Part shown: one piece after another, positions 26,901-35,745 of the stretch
Numbering within the stretch: the stretch's first letter is position 1
Layout: each line of letters opens with the position of its first letter
DNA from: Lottia gigantea
Lineage: Eukaryota; Mollusca; Gastropoda; Lottiidae
Direction: 5' to 3'
DNA length: 64,000 bases
Assembly (NCBI RefSeq): GCF_000327385.1
Contig: NW_008710013.1
Span: forward strand, 996,824-1,060,823
Made by a program: the position numbers and the translations under genes
The notes under the pieces: generated by a model
The model's input: the letters and a program-made list of their open reading frames with translations, nothing else
Database searches by the model: none
Told to the model about the DNA's origin: nothing

Positions 26901-28005
26901 AAAACGCTGCATATAATTTTGAATATATCTTAGTCCATGTCATTCTCAAGTTAAATTTTGATCGTATCTCTTGAAGCACCTACATATTCTGGTCAATTGA
27001 AAGATATTTGATTTTTCAAAATTCTAGACTAGCTTTTTTTATTGAAATGCTAAAATAAATTTATTGAAAAGAAATTAGAGGTATGTTTTTAAAGTACATG
27101 ATTCGTGGGAAATTGTCAGAACCTGTATGAAGTTTATTGAAATAACGATAGGAAAATTGACAAGACCGCAAGAAAGAAACAATCTGTAAGAGAAACTGTA
27201 TAATATAAGAGGATATTAACTTAATTATATTGATTAATAAACTGTAGAAGAGTAATAAGCCTGTTGTAATCATCTTCCTGATTCTTTATTATCTCCGTGA
27301 TTAATATCATTATGTGTACTTAGTTTATATATGGCAAACTCTACCATTACTGAGATTGATATGCGCTTTCATTAAAAAAAAAACATCTCATCCTAGGAAC
27401 TAGCGCAACATGCATTGGAATGCAAGGAATTGTTGTAACTTATCTTTCGATACATTTGAATATTTTTTTCTGTTCTATTTGCAGGTTTATGTACTTTGGT
27501 AGGAATTATTCTCTATATTGGTAGTATAACTGAAGAAGTAGGAAATAAAGCACATGCATCAATAGAAAAACCTAAATTTATATATTTTTATGGACCGTCA
27601 TTCATGATGGCCGTAGGTTCCTTCATTTTAACGGAACTTTCAGGAGTGTTTTCTGTGTACTTATATATTACTAAGCACAAACAAGCGAGAAGAAAGAAAA
27701 TGCAACAAGCTTTAAAAAATGAACCAAACGATCGTGCAAACCATTGGCGACATAGACGCCCCCGTGGTGAACATTCACGCGAAAGATCACAATCACGTGA
27801 TCGATCTAGAGACCCATCTATGAGTAGATCTGAGAGTTATTTTACCTATACACCAATATCAGATACTTCTCACGAACTATCAAATTATAATTTTCAACGA
27901 GACGCATCAAGAAACACCATAGCAACAACAGCCGAAATGCACGTGCAAAAAGATACTGTGGCACCGCCATCTATTGATATTGTTCGTCGAACGACACCGG
28001 TTTGA
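5674..28005 (+). CDS. stargazin/TARP-type CACNG auxiliary subunit (complete, 4 coding exons)
   Basis: Coding exons: 5674-5872, 22353-22445, 23299-23445 and 27485-28005, 960 nt in all, for a 319-residue protein. All three introns are GT-AG and fall in phase 1. An in-frame TGA lies at 5644, and the start context AACATGG is strong. Order of parts: short N-terminus; TM1 (about 8-33, ending TDYWLY); extracellular loop with sequon N47-N-T, the claudin-type signature SGLWRVC (57-63) and a second Cys at 75; TM2 (about 105-123); TM3 (about 133-158, ending GIILYIGS); TM4 (about 183-208); then KHKQARRKK and a cytoplasmic tail rich in Arg/Ser (HSRERSQSRDRSRDPSMS). The last residues are RRTTPV, the PDZ ligand of vertebrate stargazin with its embedded PKA-type site. 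Length and the four-exon layout match vertebrate TARPs (human CACNG2 is about 323 residues). Family knowledge: TARPs traffic AMPA receptors, modulate their gating and anchor them to PSD-95-type scaffolds. Role here is inferred from homology; which vertebrate TARP is closest is not resolved, though the tail favours the gamma-2/3/4/8 group. Confidence 0.93.
5873..8867. other. TARP intron 1, first part
   Basis: AT-rich intron sequence. A weak local duplication (around 6650-6690 and 6720-6760, GACCTTNNGNNNGTGACATNGGGAG-like with several mismatches) and a 15-base direct repeat near 7455 are visible. The open frame 7563-7901 has no recognisable domain and no splice signals that fit the gene. Confidence 0.5.
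8868..8906. repeat. (AT)n microsatellite
   Basis: An uninterrupted run of about 18 AT dinucleotides just before the ACACAAG element. Simple repeat; likely length-polymorphic. Confidence 0.9.
8930..10640. mobile_element. DNA transposon-like element with ACACAAG/CTTGTGT subterminal clusters (CACTA-like)
   Basis: Two clusters (about 8965-9195 and 10405-10632) hold many copies of ACACAAG and its complement CTTGTGT, often as near-palindromes such as AACACAAG-n-CTTGTGTT. They flank about 1.2 kb without them. The right cluster ends CTTGTGT...TTTTTTTCAGTG, whose complement begins CACTGAAAAAAATCTTGTG. The left edge carries a decayed counterpart, AATCTTGTTTTGAAA (near 8958). CACTG termini plus dense subterminal motifs are typical of CACTA/EnSpm elements, where the transposase binds such motifs. 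No transposase frame is seen, so the element would be non-autonomous. The interior includes 9500-9620 and 9817-9900, which match parts of the MITE family at 45767-46010. The left end and target duplication are not certain. Confidence 0.6.
10641..14477. other. TARP intron 1, middle part
   Basis: AT-rich intron. No exon with superfamily similarity, RNA gene or repeat with clear edges was recognised. Confidence 0.5.
14478..15060. repeat. three-copy inverted/direct motif CGATTGGTTAACCGAAAG
   Basis: A ~45-base motif with core CGATTGGTTAACCG followed by GTGAAAA occurs in + orientation at 14481-14523 and 14845-14875, and in - orientation at 15003-15050. The outer pair also shares the extension TTGTGTCAGTT, so it forms imperfect inverted ends about 580 bp apart. 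GTCGGTAAAA-type phrases recur between them. This looks like a non-autonomous TIR element or foldback repeat; no open frame supports a transposase. Confidence 0.5.
15061..16025. other. TARP intron 1, no feature
   Basis: AT-rich; nothing recognised apart from a short TGTCTGTCTGTC run at 15920. Confidence 0.5.
16026..16687. mobile_element. G+C-rich non-autonomous TIR element (MITE-like)
   Basis: The ends are inverted copies of GCGTTTAGACAGCCA (16029-16043 and, complemented, 16670-16684). The inward neighbours also pair: GGCCCACTTGAAGTG on the left and CGGCCCACTTGAAAC near the right end. CGTTTACACAGC recurs three times inside. The ~660-bp body is much richer in G+C and CpG than the flanks and contains the palindrome TGCGCATGCGCA (16493-16504). 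The open frames inside are shadows of this composition and have no transposase motif. No clear target duplication was found, so the superfamily is open. Confidence 0.7.
16688..17680. other. TARP intron 1, no feature
   Basis: AT-rich; nothing recognised. Confidence 0.5.
17681..17873 (+). repeat. SINE, decayed copy 2
   Basis: It starts GGCTTAGTGAGTTTGGCGCTTGCTCG, a diverged form of the tRNA-like head at 2400 (quoted blocks: TTAGTGAGTT, GCGCTTGCTC). It has a box B-like GTTCAAATGA, then ends with CATGGCATTGCCCGTCTTCA and GCAGAAATGTAGGACAT, which match the 3' part of the copy at 28990-29342. The central domain is largely missing. Strongly diverged, hence old. Confidence 0.6.
17874..21258. other. 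TARP intron 1, no feature
   Basis: AT-rich. The slightly less AT-rich stretch 20860-21030 drew attention as a possible exon but has no acceptor/donor pair in the right phase and no protein similarity that could be named. Confidence 0.45.
21260..22235 (+). repeat. hairpin-capped tandem repeat array, copy A
   Basis: It opens with a hairpin: TATACGCTCACAT, loop GAA, ATGTGGAGCGTATA (21260-21289; one bulged G). Then come ATTGCCGTC, a CCGTCCGTCC block, and about seven tandem units marked by TGTAAACACTCTAGAAGG-like phrases at 21333, 21476, 21611, 21773, 21926, 22042 and 22211. Spacings are 116-169 bp, so units vary by internal deletions. Each unit carries GAGTTATTGCCCTTGTTCTTG and AAAACGCGTT. It ends only ~120 bp before exon 2 of the TARP gene. 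The same modules occur reversed in the array at 58260-60150. Hairpin plus tandem core resembles non-autonomous Helitron-type elements, but this is an inference. Confidence 0.8.
22353..22445 (+). CDS. TARP gene, coding exon 2
   Basis: Acceptor TTTGTCTTTGCAG, donor CTCT|GTAAGT, 93 nt, phase 1 on both sides. It encodes the rest of the first extracellular loop, with Cys75 and an acidic patch (YFTDNDDREG), where vertebrate TARPs also have an acidic stretch (FPEDADYE-like). Confidence 0.9.
22446..23298. other. TARP intron 2
   Basis: A short 853-bp intron. Near its end (23170-23265) GGCGTTTACACAG is followed about 70 bp later by the near-complement CGTGTAAACGG, an imperfect inverted pair that may be the remnant of a small MITE related in its ends to the element at 16026. 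Otherwise featureless. Confidence 0.45.
23299..23445 (+). CDS. TARP gene, coding exon 3
   Basis: Acceptor TTCTTTCAG, donor GCAG|GTGAGT, 147 nt, phase 1 on both sides. It encodes TM2 (PLVSLLILLIGGILSLGS), a short cytoplasmic turn and the first half of TM3 (KILTFVCGILFVLAG), matching the split of TM2/TM3 in vertebrate TARPs. Confidence 0.92.
23446..27484. other. TARP intron 3
   Basis: A 4-kb intron, AT-rich. No exon, RNA gene or repeat with definite edges recognised. A poly-A tract lies at 25656-25667 and a poly-A run at 24501-24510. Confidence 0.5.
27485..28005 (+). CDS. TARP gene, coding exon 4 (terminal)
   Basis: The acceptor is TTCTATTTGCAG. It encodes the end of TM3, the second extracellular loop, TM4 (about residues 183-208) and the whole cytoplasmic tail, ending RRTTPV and TGA at 28003. 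The basic KHKQARRKK just after TM4 parallels the RHKQLR of stargazin. The tail has many Arg-x-x-Ser sites that in vertebrate TARPs are CaMKII/PKC targets; phosphorylation here is inferred. Confidence 0.94.
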
Positions 28006-28580
28006 AAGTAGTTTTGGATTACAGGATTAACTGTGTATATTTGATAAAATCTGGTCGTGGGGTAAGACCTATTTTTCATAAATGTAAATGAAGCATGCGT
28101 AGAGGATAACTTTCTTAAAGTCGTCTTTTTGGCGATTTTGAAGGTTTGGAGATTTTTGCCAAAAATAAGTATGGCGCCAAAAGATATAGTGTGATTGTTG
28201 CTAGACCTAGATCCAATGCACAACTTCCCGGGTCTTCACGCCCAGGACAGGAACTAGAAGTACTAAGTACGTGAAGGGTAAGACAGCGGGGCTGCGTCAC
28301 GAAGTAGAAAGTGACGTACAACAGGCCATGAGTTTTATATGTGCTGATATGTTTTGTTTTGGTTTTTTTATTTACATTTTGAGATTTGGAGTATCGAAAT
28401 GATACATGTTTCACAAGTTTAGATGTATTTATTTATTTGACATATTGTTGACCAATCACTGTGCTGTTATTATTATGATTATTATTGTTTTAAAAACTGT
28501 GTATAACTAATATAAATCTATAAAGTCATTACTCTGCTTTTTGTAATCATTTTATAAATAAATTCACTTTAAAGAGTTCA
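28006..28580 (+). other. TARP 3' untranslated region with polyadenylation signal
   Basis: The first AATAAA in a credible setting after the stop is at 28557-28562 (ATAAATAAATTC), giving a ~570-nt 3' UTR. The end is inferred from this signal alone. Confidence 0.55.
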
Positions 28581-28989
28581 AATTTTTCTAACGTGAATTT
28601 TGGAAGACTAGAATTTGCATTTATCATATAATGTTCAGTGGCTATTCGGTCCACCATATTATTATACCATATACCATTATATCAAACATCAGTTTCATAA
28701 TTTTATTATTAGGCAATGGATTCAAAAGGAGGTTAACCTTTCGACGTTTACAATTCGTGGTACTTTGGGAATCACTGGCAGAATACGACATTTCTAAAGC
28801 GAAAACCAATGCATGGATGTAAACATATTCAAATATATTTTTGTATCAAAGCACATAAGCCACAGACGTTTGGCGGAAATTCAAAATGGAGCAAACAGGG
28901 GCTTCAGTGATATCAAACTGACAAACCTTGGTCTTTTCAAACATAAATTTATGGTTTGCATTTTTAGTTACAGAAACTTATAGCCGTCT
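28581..28989. other. intergenic, no feature
   Basis: AT-rich spacer between the TARP 3' end and a SINE. Confidence 0.5.
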
Positions 28990-29342
28990 GAAATGAAATA
29001 AAATGAATGGAGTTTTACGTCCTACTTTTCTGCACCATGTGGGCTAATGAAGACGGGCAACGCCATGCAGGGTGCAATGAGGACAATTTTGCCAGGACAG
29101 CGGCATTAGCCTGCTCTTATTCGATTTTCAACTGTCGAGGGATCTTTAACGTGCACAGCCTGCAGCACACGGGACATCCATCCATTTATTGCCCCATCAG
29201 AACGACTAGACACTTTTTCCATGTTAGCCCCTCTTACCTGCATCACTGACAAGGGTTGAAAAATCCGAAGGTATTATCTCGACCTATGCCGAACAATGGA
29301 CCTTCAGGTTAGCGAGCAAGCGTCTAACTCACTGAGCCCTCT
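28990..29342 (-). repeat. SINE, longest copy, with conserved central domain
   Basis: Read on the - strand: tRNA-like head (GGGCTCAGTGAGTTAGACGC), a linker, then a ~220-bp central part with TCTAGTCGTTCTGATGGGGC, GTGCACGTTAAAGATCCCTC and GACAGTTGAAAATCG, and a 3' part ending GTAGGACGTAAAACTCC. The central phrases recall the Nin-DC type of conserved SINE domain described from molluscs and cnidarians; I identify that from memory, not by alignment. The first few bases of the head are missing. This is the most complete of the four clear copies in the window. Confidence 0.75.
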
Positions 29343-30470
29343 GAATATAATATCCCAATGTAAATACTAGATAGTACAGATACGGTAATGGATTCTATAT
29401 CCAACACTCACATATATCCTATACTCGTGGTGACGTTTGATAAGTTACCACACTTTTGGCTATTGAATACGATATTACAGCTGTGTTGTTATTCTAAATG
29501 AGATCTTGCATTATGATATACTTTGCGGGGCCGTTTCAAATCTCAAAGGGCCCGGAAAATTGTTGAATTAAATCTGATGTATGACGTGAAATTGATCGCG
29601 ATTAACCAGAGATCTGTCCTGATCAACAAGTATCTTGAAGATGAGTATTTAATCAGCAGGGAATCGCAATCAAATCTATCCTCTATTATCCAGACATATC
29701 TATTGATCATTGTTTGATTATCCAGACGTATATATCGATTGAACTTAAGCTGAGGTAATCAACCCGGATGAACTTGAAGAAGGCTGGAAGTTGTAATATT
29801 TGTCTATATAACCAAAGGTGCTGACCTGGTGTCTTTCCTGTCATCATTTGTCATCCACTAATACATAATAGATTTTCTCACCGCTTCAGTACCAAAGGTT
29901 CTGCTTTAATTTAGAGCAGACATGATTTTAAGCAGGTCAGGACTGCATGAATGAATCCAATTGCATGGACCTTTATTCCAGATATTGCCTATTTTCCAGT
30001 GTTAAACCACGAGTTGTTTGATAGGATATGTTAATCCGTTTCAATTTACTAGTGAGCCTTTTCCCCAATCAAAAGAGGTTTTGTAGAAAAGGCAATGTGC
30101 TGCATTTTAACTAAGTTTTTCTAAAATCATCATTTAGTTAGACAGAAATATTGACATTATAGTAGACTTTGTTGATTCTCCAACACTTCTTTGAAGATGA
30201 AAATATATAATAAAAAGTGTCAAGAAAACAGATTCTAACACTTACAGCTCTCTATCCGCTATGAATATAGCGTAATACTCTATTATATATATGTCAAGTT
30301 CAATCTTAGAATGTTATCTGGTATTTGATTGTTGAATGACCGCGTGATATTTTAAATTGTATTTTGATAAGCAACCACATAGGCATTAGTATAATGTTGT
30401 CATTTTCATTAATAGCTCGGTGAGTTATTTTGGATTTTCCTCTTTCTCGGATATACTTTCATTCGCGACA
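29343..30470. other. intergenic, no feature
   Basis: AT-rich; nothing recognised. Confidence 0.5.
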
Positions 30471-30473
30471 TTC

Positions 30474-30712
30474 TGTTGCGATTCCTTCTATGGCAACGGT
30501 AGATCTGCCCTCTAAAACATGTCTACTGATGGCTTGAGCTCAGTGGGTTTTTCTTTTAATTTTTCTCTTGGAAATGTCAACCTCTTTTCCCTCTTTTCCC
30601 TCTTTCCCTCTGATGTACTTTGAGTTGTGACTTTTGTGTTGCAATTCTGGCAACAATACGTTTTGCATCTGTCCTCTGAAACATGTATACGGATGGTTCG
30701 AGCCATTTAGAC
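30474..30712. repeat. diverged local duplication
   Basis: A ~70-bp block (30476-30542: GTTGCGATTC, CTGCCCTCTAAAACATG, GATGGCTTGAGC) recurs 163 bp on (30639-30711: GTTGCAATTC, CTGTCCTCTGAAACATG, GATGGTTCGAGC). Between them is a TTTTCCCTCTTTCCCTC tract. Open frames over it on the - strand are a by-product. Origin unknown. Confidence 0.5.
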
Positions 30713-31851
30713 GGTACAGTACACTTTCTCTATCAAAATCTAATTTGAAATGAAATATCCGAAGTTTCCTACGGAATCGATAAAAAACAAAGACTCTGGG
30801 CGACCCGAGACTTAAATTGAAATAAAATACATTTTTGTATAACTTAGACTTTCCCTCGATAGACATTTTTCTTTTTAAAATAATCTACACTTTACAACTA
30901 GAGTATTACCTTAAAGAGAGCAACTCGGCGTTTTCACTGAAGTTGATACCAAATCGATTGGGGTATCTATTAAATATTGTATTTTACGGGTCTAGTATAA
31001 AAAATAAAACCTTTGTTATAAACAAAGTGAATTAATCGATAAATCCAATTTAGATGAGTTATAATTGTGTTATCTTAGGGTTTTATATTTTGCATACTCT
31101 TCCAGGTTTTCTTTTGCGTCCCAAATGATCTCTAAAAAGGACACAACATCAATTCCCGTCAACGATCGAGAATATGGAAACATAGATTTCAGAGTTTATA
31201 AAGAAATATTCTGGTCTTAAACCAATTTGAATATGTTTAACATGGTATCTCCAATTCTGGTGAAATTGTTTCGTCTAACGTCAGAGAACCATTCTCCTTT
31301 TTTTTAAAATTCATATGAGCATCGTAGTCTAAAAACAACACTTGACCCTTTTAATAACGATTTTTATTTTTTTTGATGATCACATGGTGTCTATACGTTC
31401 AGATTAATCCACATATTATACAACCTACACAAAATAGATGTTCAGGTTTGGTCATCTTTCTACTAACGATTTTGTGACTTCATCAAATCTTAATGTCCGA
31501 AGGTATACTATTACAGCCCGGTTTCTGAAATTTGTATTAATATATACTGCTTGATTTATAGGTTATGAGATGGTCTGGACAATTATACATAAGAAAACGT
31601 ATTTAAAGTAATGTATGGTGATTGGGCGACTCCTAATCGGATGTTATTAGTAGGTCTGGTCAACCAGACGTATTATTAGTCACTAACTTTATTTAATTTC
31701 CTCAATTTTGGACTGTTGGTTTATATCAGTCTGGTCAGTCGTGCCTGACTTGATTAGTGCGTAGATCAATGAAATATAATTAACTTGTCCTTTAAAGGAA
31801 ATGATAAACACTGTTCTACGTTTTCAAAAGCTAAAAAAAAAAATTATATAC
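30713..31851. other. intergenic, no feature
   Basis: AT-rich; nothing recognised. Confidence 0.5.
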
Positions 31852-32066
31852 AATGTTTTACGTCCTACTTTTCTGCACCATATGGGCTAATGAAGACGGG
31901 CAACGCCATGTCAATTTTGTCAGGACAGTGGCATTGGCCTGCTCTTTTTCGATTTTCAACTGTCAAGAGATCTTATACGGGCACTTGCACAGTCTGCATC
32001 GCACGAAGCCTCGGTTTATTACCCAATCCGTGTGATTAGACCGAGTCACCGAATCACCGCGGTTCC
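31852..32066 (-). repeat. SINE, internally deleted copy
   Basis: On the - strand it begins GGAACCGCGGTGATTCGGTG (tRNA-like head), loses part of the linker, and continues with the central domain and the 3' part GCCCGTCTTCATTAGCCC to GTAGGACGTAAAAC. It is collinear with the copy at 28990-29342. Confidence 0.75.
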
Positions 32067-32104
32067 AATATCCAATATATAGAAAAGACATATATAGAAT
32101 TAGT

Positions 32105-32238
32105 GAGTAAAATTCCTAGTTTGAAGTATTTTTAATGGAATTTTGTGATTTTCGTACATTTCTAGCACTTCTGAAGACTATTTACATACATTTAATACTA
32201 AAATCAACCCCCCAAAATGGTACACCTGTCCCTTTAAG
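32105..32238 (+). repeat. fragment of the GGACAGGT MITE family
   Basis: CGTACATTTCTAGCACTTC, GAAGACTATTTACATA and the end ACCTGTCCCTTTAAG match the right half of the complete MITE at 45767-46010 in the same orientation. The left limit is approximate. Confidence 0.6.
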
Positions 32239-33599
32239 TAAACTATTTGATTAACTGGTGTTTCTAATGAATTATTCATAATCATATCATTATGATCTTA
32301 TTGCATATAAGAGTTTTAACCAATCATAAATGTCCATGTATGTACAGTGTGGATAAACAAAAAACAATCGGTCACTCATTGGAATTCTAGTGGCATTTCT
32401 TTTCTAATTTAGCTAATTATGAATTAACTATGGACATGTTAGACAAACCGGTATTTTTCCAAGTTATTAGAAGAACCTCTACTTTCTATTCATATACGTA
32501 TTGTCATTTCTTTAAGGGAACCCATCTTTACAGTAGGGTGAATACAAAAAGAAAATACATCATATGTATGCACACAATTTGATGACAACAGACACAAGTT
32601 TGTTTTCAGTACAAATTGTTCTTATGCTGGAAGGGATATAACTATGAAATACCGCAAATTTGCATTGCTACAAACTACAAATATCCGATATTTATGGATA
32701 CCAACGAACGATTTCACTGTCTCCTTATAGATTTCCAAATGACTTTTTATCATACCCTTATACATACCATGGGCGTATACTGTCGCTACTATTGCAGTAC
32801 GACTGTCAGTAAGGTTGAATCCACTATGCCATTTAGACTTAATGTTGTGTTACGTCATTTAGCATTAGATTTAAAACCACAAGATTGAAGCAGATTGAGT
32901 TTTTTGATGATAAGACAATAATTTTCATCGAGATGTAGACAGGTGCAGTTTGATTTTGATCCATATGCCGATATTTTGAACTAGATATCTTGTACGCGAG
33001 TCTTACGCTAGGGTAAGTACTTTTTAATGTGAACGTGAACAAAACCCAACACAAATGTCGATAATACCATTACTCATCACAGGACACAAGTTAATTAAAT
33101 TTCACACTATCTGAATTTACAATCTGGTCTGTTATTAGCTGTTAAATCAATTTTATATGTCATAGTCTGTATGGTTGACTGCAGTGTCATCAATACCTAC
33201 ATTAGTTGCCTTTAAAAAGCGCACAACCCGCCGAGGGAGCACTGCCTTTTAACTTTATATGATTGAAATATAAAATACAAAGTGAAACACACATGGAGCG
33301 TTACACCAAACGTGACATGGTCGTTAAGTTGTTTTGATGACATGTAATTAGTTTATAACGCCTAATCTCTACATATACTCCGGTAATAATAAACAACATT
33401 CAGTCTTTGCTTGTTTTTGACTGATATTCAGGTAAGTAGACCCATCATTTTTTACTGGAGACATTTGGATGACTGAAACCCTTGTGTTAAGAGTGAAGAA
33501 GTTCCTAAAAACTTCTATGTAAAGCACTGGCCAAGGTCACAAATAAAGAGATAAATGTTCAATACAAGATAAGGTGAAGTTAGCATAGTTAGTATTAAG
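32239..33599. other. intergenic, no feature
   Basis: AT-rich. The 90-codon frame at 32616-32888 has no domain or splice context. Confidence 0.45.
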
Positions 33600-34680
33600 T
33601 TAAAAAAACAACCACGAGTAATCTACAATAAACAAAAGTCTATAAAATGAAAGTTTTCTTGTTACCAGTTCTAAAAGAAAAGAGAAAGAAAGAAAATTAC
33701 TAAGGTTTTTATTGCGCTTATAGGCAATTACAAGTCGTTTGCTATATACATTCGGAAATCTTTTCTGTAATTCACTGTAATACTGTTTGACGATGGATGA
33801 GGTTTTGGCAGCTGTATGATTAAAGGTGGCAACAAATGGAATCATTTGATTATCATGCTGGATGTTAAGTCCATTTGGAGCCACTGTTTGGAGTTGGTCC
33901 ATCCAGTAGCTTTCTCTCTGTAATCGTTTGGTTTTTGATTTGATAAGATCAGAGTCAAGAATTGATTCAATAGGCATGATAAGAAGGTATTCAATGGAAT
34001 GGTCAGGTAAATTAAAATGATGAGAAATTGGTCTATTTTTGCTATGAATTATATCAAAGCGATGGTCGCTAAATCGAGTTCGCAACGCGTTCTGGGTTTC
34101 GCCGACGTATTGTTTGTCACATTTTTTACACGAAATTAGGTAAATGATATTTTTATCCGTACACGTGAGACGTTCTTTAATTTCAAATATTTTTCCGTTT
34201 TTTTTATTTTGAAAATAATGAGACATATGGATATGTTCACAGGTGCGACACCAAGAACCTCTACATGGTATTGCGCCAAAGTTATTTATTGGAGGAGGGG
34301 GTTCATTAATTTTCAAAAGGTCCAAAACAGTGTCATTTTTAATTTTTCGCAAGAATCGTTTGGAATAGCCCCTCTCTCTTAATTTACTGAAAACTAGTCT
34401 ACAAGCTGCATCAAAATCTACTTTTGAGTGCAAATTCTAAAAAAACGCAAAATTTGTGATTTGATTATTCCCGTAAAAGTATGTTTTAGGTGAAAAGAGT
34501 TTTTATATAAAAGTTGGTGAGTATCCGTTGGTTTAAAAAATACTTTGATGTCTAATTTGTTTGTTTGAGAGAAAATTGGTCCTTTGAATACCGTAGTATC
34601 CAAAAAATCCATACTTTGTTCAGAAATATTCGCAATTAGTTTTACAGAAGGGTGGTGATTATTTAAAATTTCAAAATATT
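33600..34680 (-). mobile_element. Penelope-like retroelement, 5'-truncated, with GIY-YIG endonuclease
   Basis: The longest frame (34433-33600, 277 codons) carries a cysteine/histidine linker (CRGSWCRTCEHIHMSH), then a GIY-YIG nuclease core: YLISCKKCDKQYVGET with the paired YLI and YVG, the conserved Arg in RTRFSDHR, and the RESYW segment with the metal-binding Glu. Just upstream (34675-34420) the end of the reverse transcriptase is readable (MDFLDTTVFKG; KPTDTHQLLYKNSFH; LRFFRIC). The 5' part of the RT is absent, as expected for 5' truncation. The element belongs to the same group as the copy at 48940-51290. RT plus GIY-YIG is the hallmark of endonuclease-bearing Penelope-like elements. The two parts are not in one continuous frame, so the copy is not functional as it stands. 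Confidence 0.85.
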
Positions 34681-35178
34681 ACTCGTAACAACACGAGTTT
34701 CTTGATAAATGAAATATAATATTATATAGAGGCAGTAATTCATGTTGAGAGATATACTAGATACGAAACTGTGGAGTTTCTCAACAATTCTTTTTCATAA
34801 GAATCCCTAAATTGATTGGCACGGGCTAATGCACGCTTCACACTGTCCCAATATGGACACCAAACGGACAAACGAAGGGCGAAGATAGTCCCGAACAGCC
34901 AATTCATGAGCGACGAAAGAAGGAAATGTAGATCGTATGTGGTATATTGTTTTTGATTCGAAACAAGGGACAACATTTTACCCGATTATCAGAAAAGAGA
35001 TGTGTACCAGTAACCTATCACAAGTTATTAATTTATTTCAATTAAAATGTGCATACATTAACCTTATAAACACTCCGGATTGATGTCACCCTGGCAATGA
35101 TGTAAGTTGGAGGGAAGCATATTCTCGCTCGGCCACTAAACCATCAACAAAAGCCTTGTAGGTCACAATGAAGGAGAG
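34681..35178. other. spacer; unidentified 78-codon frame on the - strand
   Basis: Frame 34976-34740 (-) has an aromatic, non-repetitive composition (for example VWCPYWDSVKRALARANQF) that looks less random than its neighbours. No domain could be named, no splice context is evident, and it could be the edge of an unknown element. Confidence 0.3.
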
Positions 35179-35185
35179 TATAAAA
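35179..35185 (+). promoter_or_regulatory. TATA box of the small-peptide gene
   Basis: TATAAAA at 35179-35185. A start about 30 bases on, near TTCAGCC (35220), would give a ~125-nt leader before the ATG at 35347. Position and consensus fit; not experimentally shown. Confidence 0.5.
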
Positions 35186-35346
35186 CAGCTCAGTTTATTC
35201 TGCAGTTTTTAGAAGAAAGTTCAGCCACTTTTTTTTTTTATAAAATTACAGCGACACACTTCGATTCTCTTATTACTTAACATAAAGTAATTCTTCTTCG
35301 TCTTTTTGTTCTTTTCTGTACATGTTAATTATTTTTTTCTTGCAGA

Positions 35347-35523
35347 ATGAAGGCAGCTATTTTATTGACGTTGGTTGTATTGTTGTTGGTTGTTTCAGAC
35401 CAGGTTGATTGTGGATGGAGGAGATATTGGAGGAGACAAGCAGATAGAGACCGACCATCTCGCCCGGGTCGTGACATTGATGATATTGCAACATTAGCTG
35501 TTGAGTTAAATGCTGATGGATAG
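35347..35523 (+). CDS. small secreted Trp/Arg-rich peptide precursor (58 aa)
   Basis: Residues 1-22 form a textbook signal peptide: MK, the hydrophobic core AILLTLVVLLLVV, then a polar end with Cys22. A cut after VDC would release GWRRYWRRQADRDRPSRP, followed by GRDIDDIATLAVELNADG, which is acidic. The first segment has seven Arg and two Trp against two Asp (net about +5). The Gly-Arg at its end is a possible amidation/cleavage signal. A cationic block with an acidic tail is the layout of many antimicrobial or bioactive peptide precursors. No family is recognised. The ATG follows TTTCTTGCAG directly, so the leader may be spliced; a GTAAGT donor lies at 35102. Stop is TAG. An AATAAA lies 200 bases on. 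TATA box, signal peptide, short frame and polyadenylation signal together argue for a real gene, but expression is unknown. Confidence 0.65.
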   Translation: MKAAILLTLVVLLLVVSDQVDCGWRRYWRRQADRDRPSRPGRDIDDIATLAVELNADG

Positions 35524-35745
35524 GGGCTACGGCCTTTCGCCAATAGTAGCTACTAAGGATTAGCTGGAATTTGCAATATAACCTTTAGACATTCAATCAA
35601 TAGGCATCTTCTTCTTGTAGTAGTTAAGAGTTGAAAATAATCATTGTTGTCTATGGCTTGTTTTACTTATCTGCCGATATTCAGAAATTTGGCTTTAGTA
35701 ATATTGAAAAATTTAAAATGAATAAATTCGTTATGAGTATACCGA
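35524..35745 (+). other. 3' UTR of small-peptide gene with polyadenylation signal
   Basis: AATAAA at 35721-35726 is the first such hexamer after the stop codon at 35521. The cleavage point is inferred. Confidence 0.45.

Noticed and set aside
29007-29249. 80-codon frame and the similar frames at 31785-32039
   Set aside because: Both are antisense readings of SINE copies; similarity between them reflects the repeat family, not a protein.
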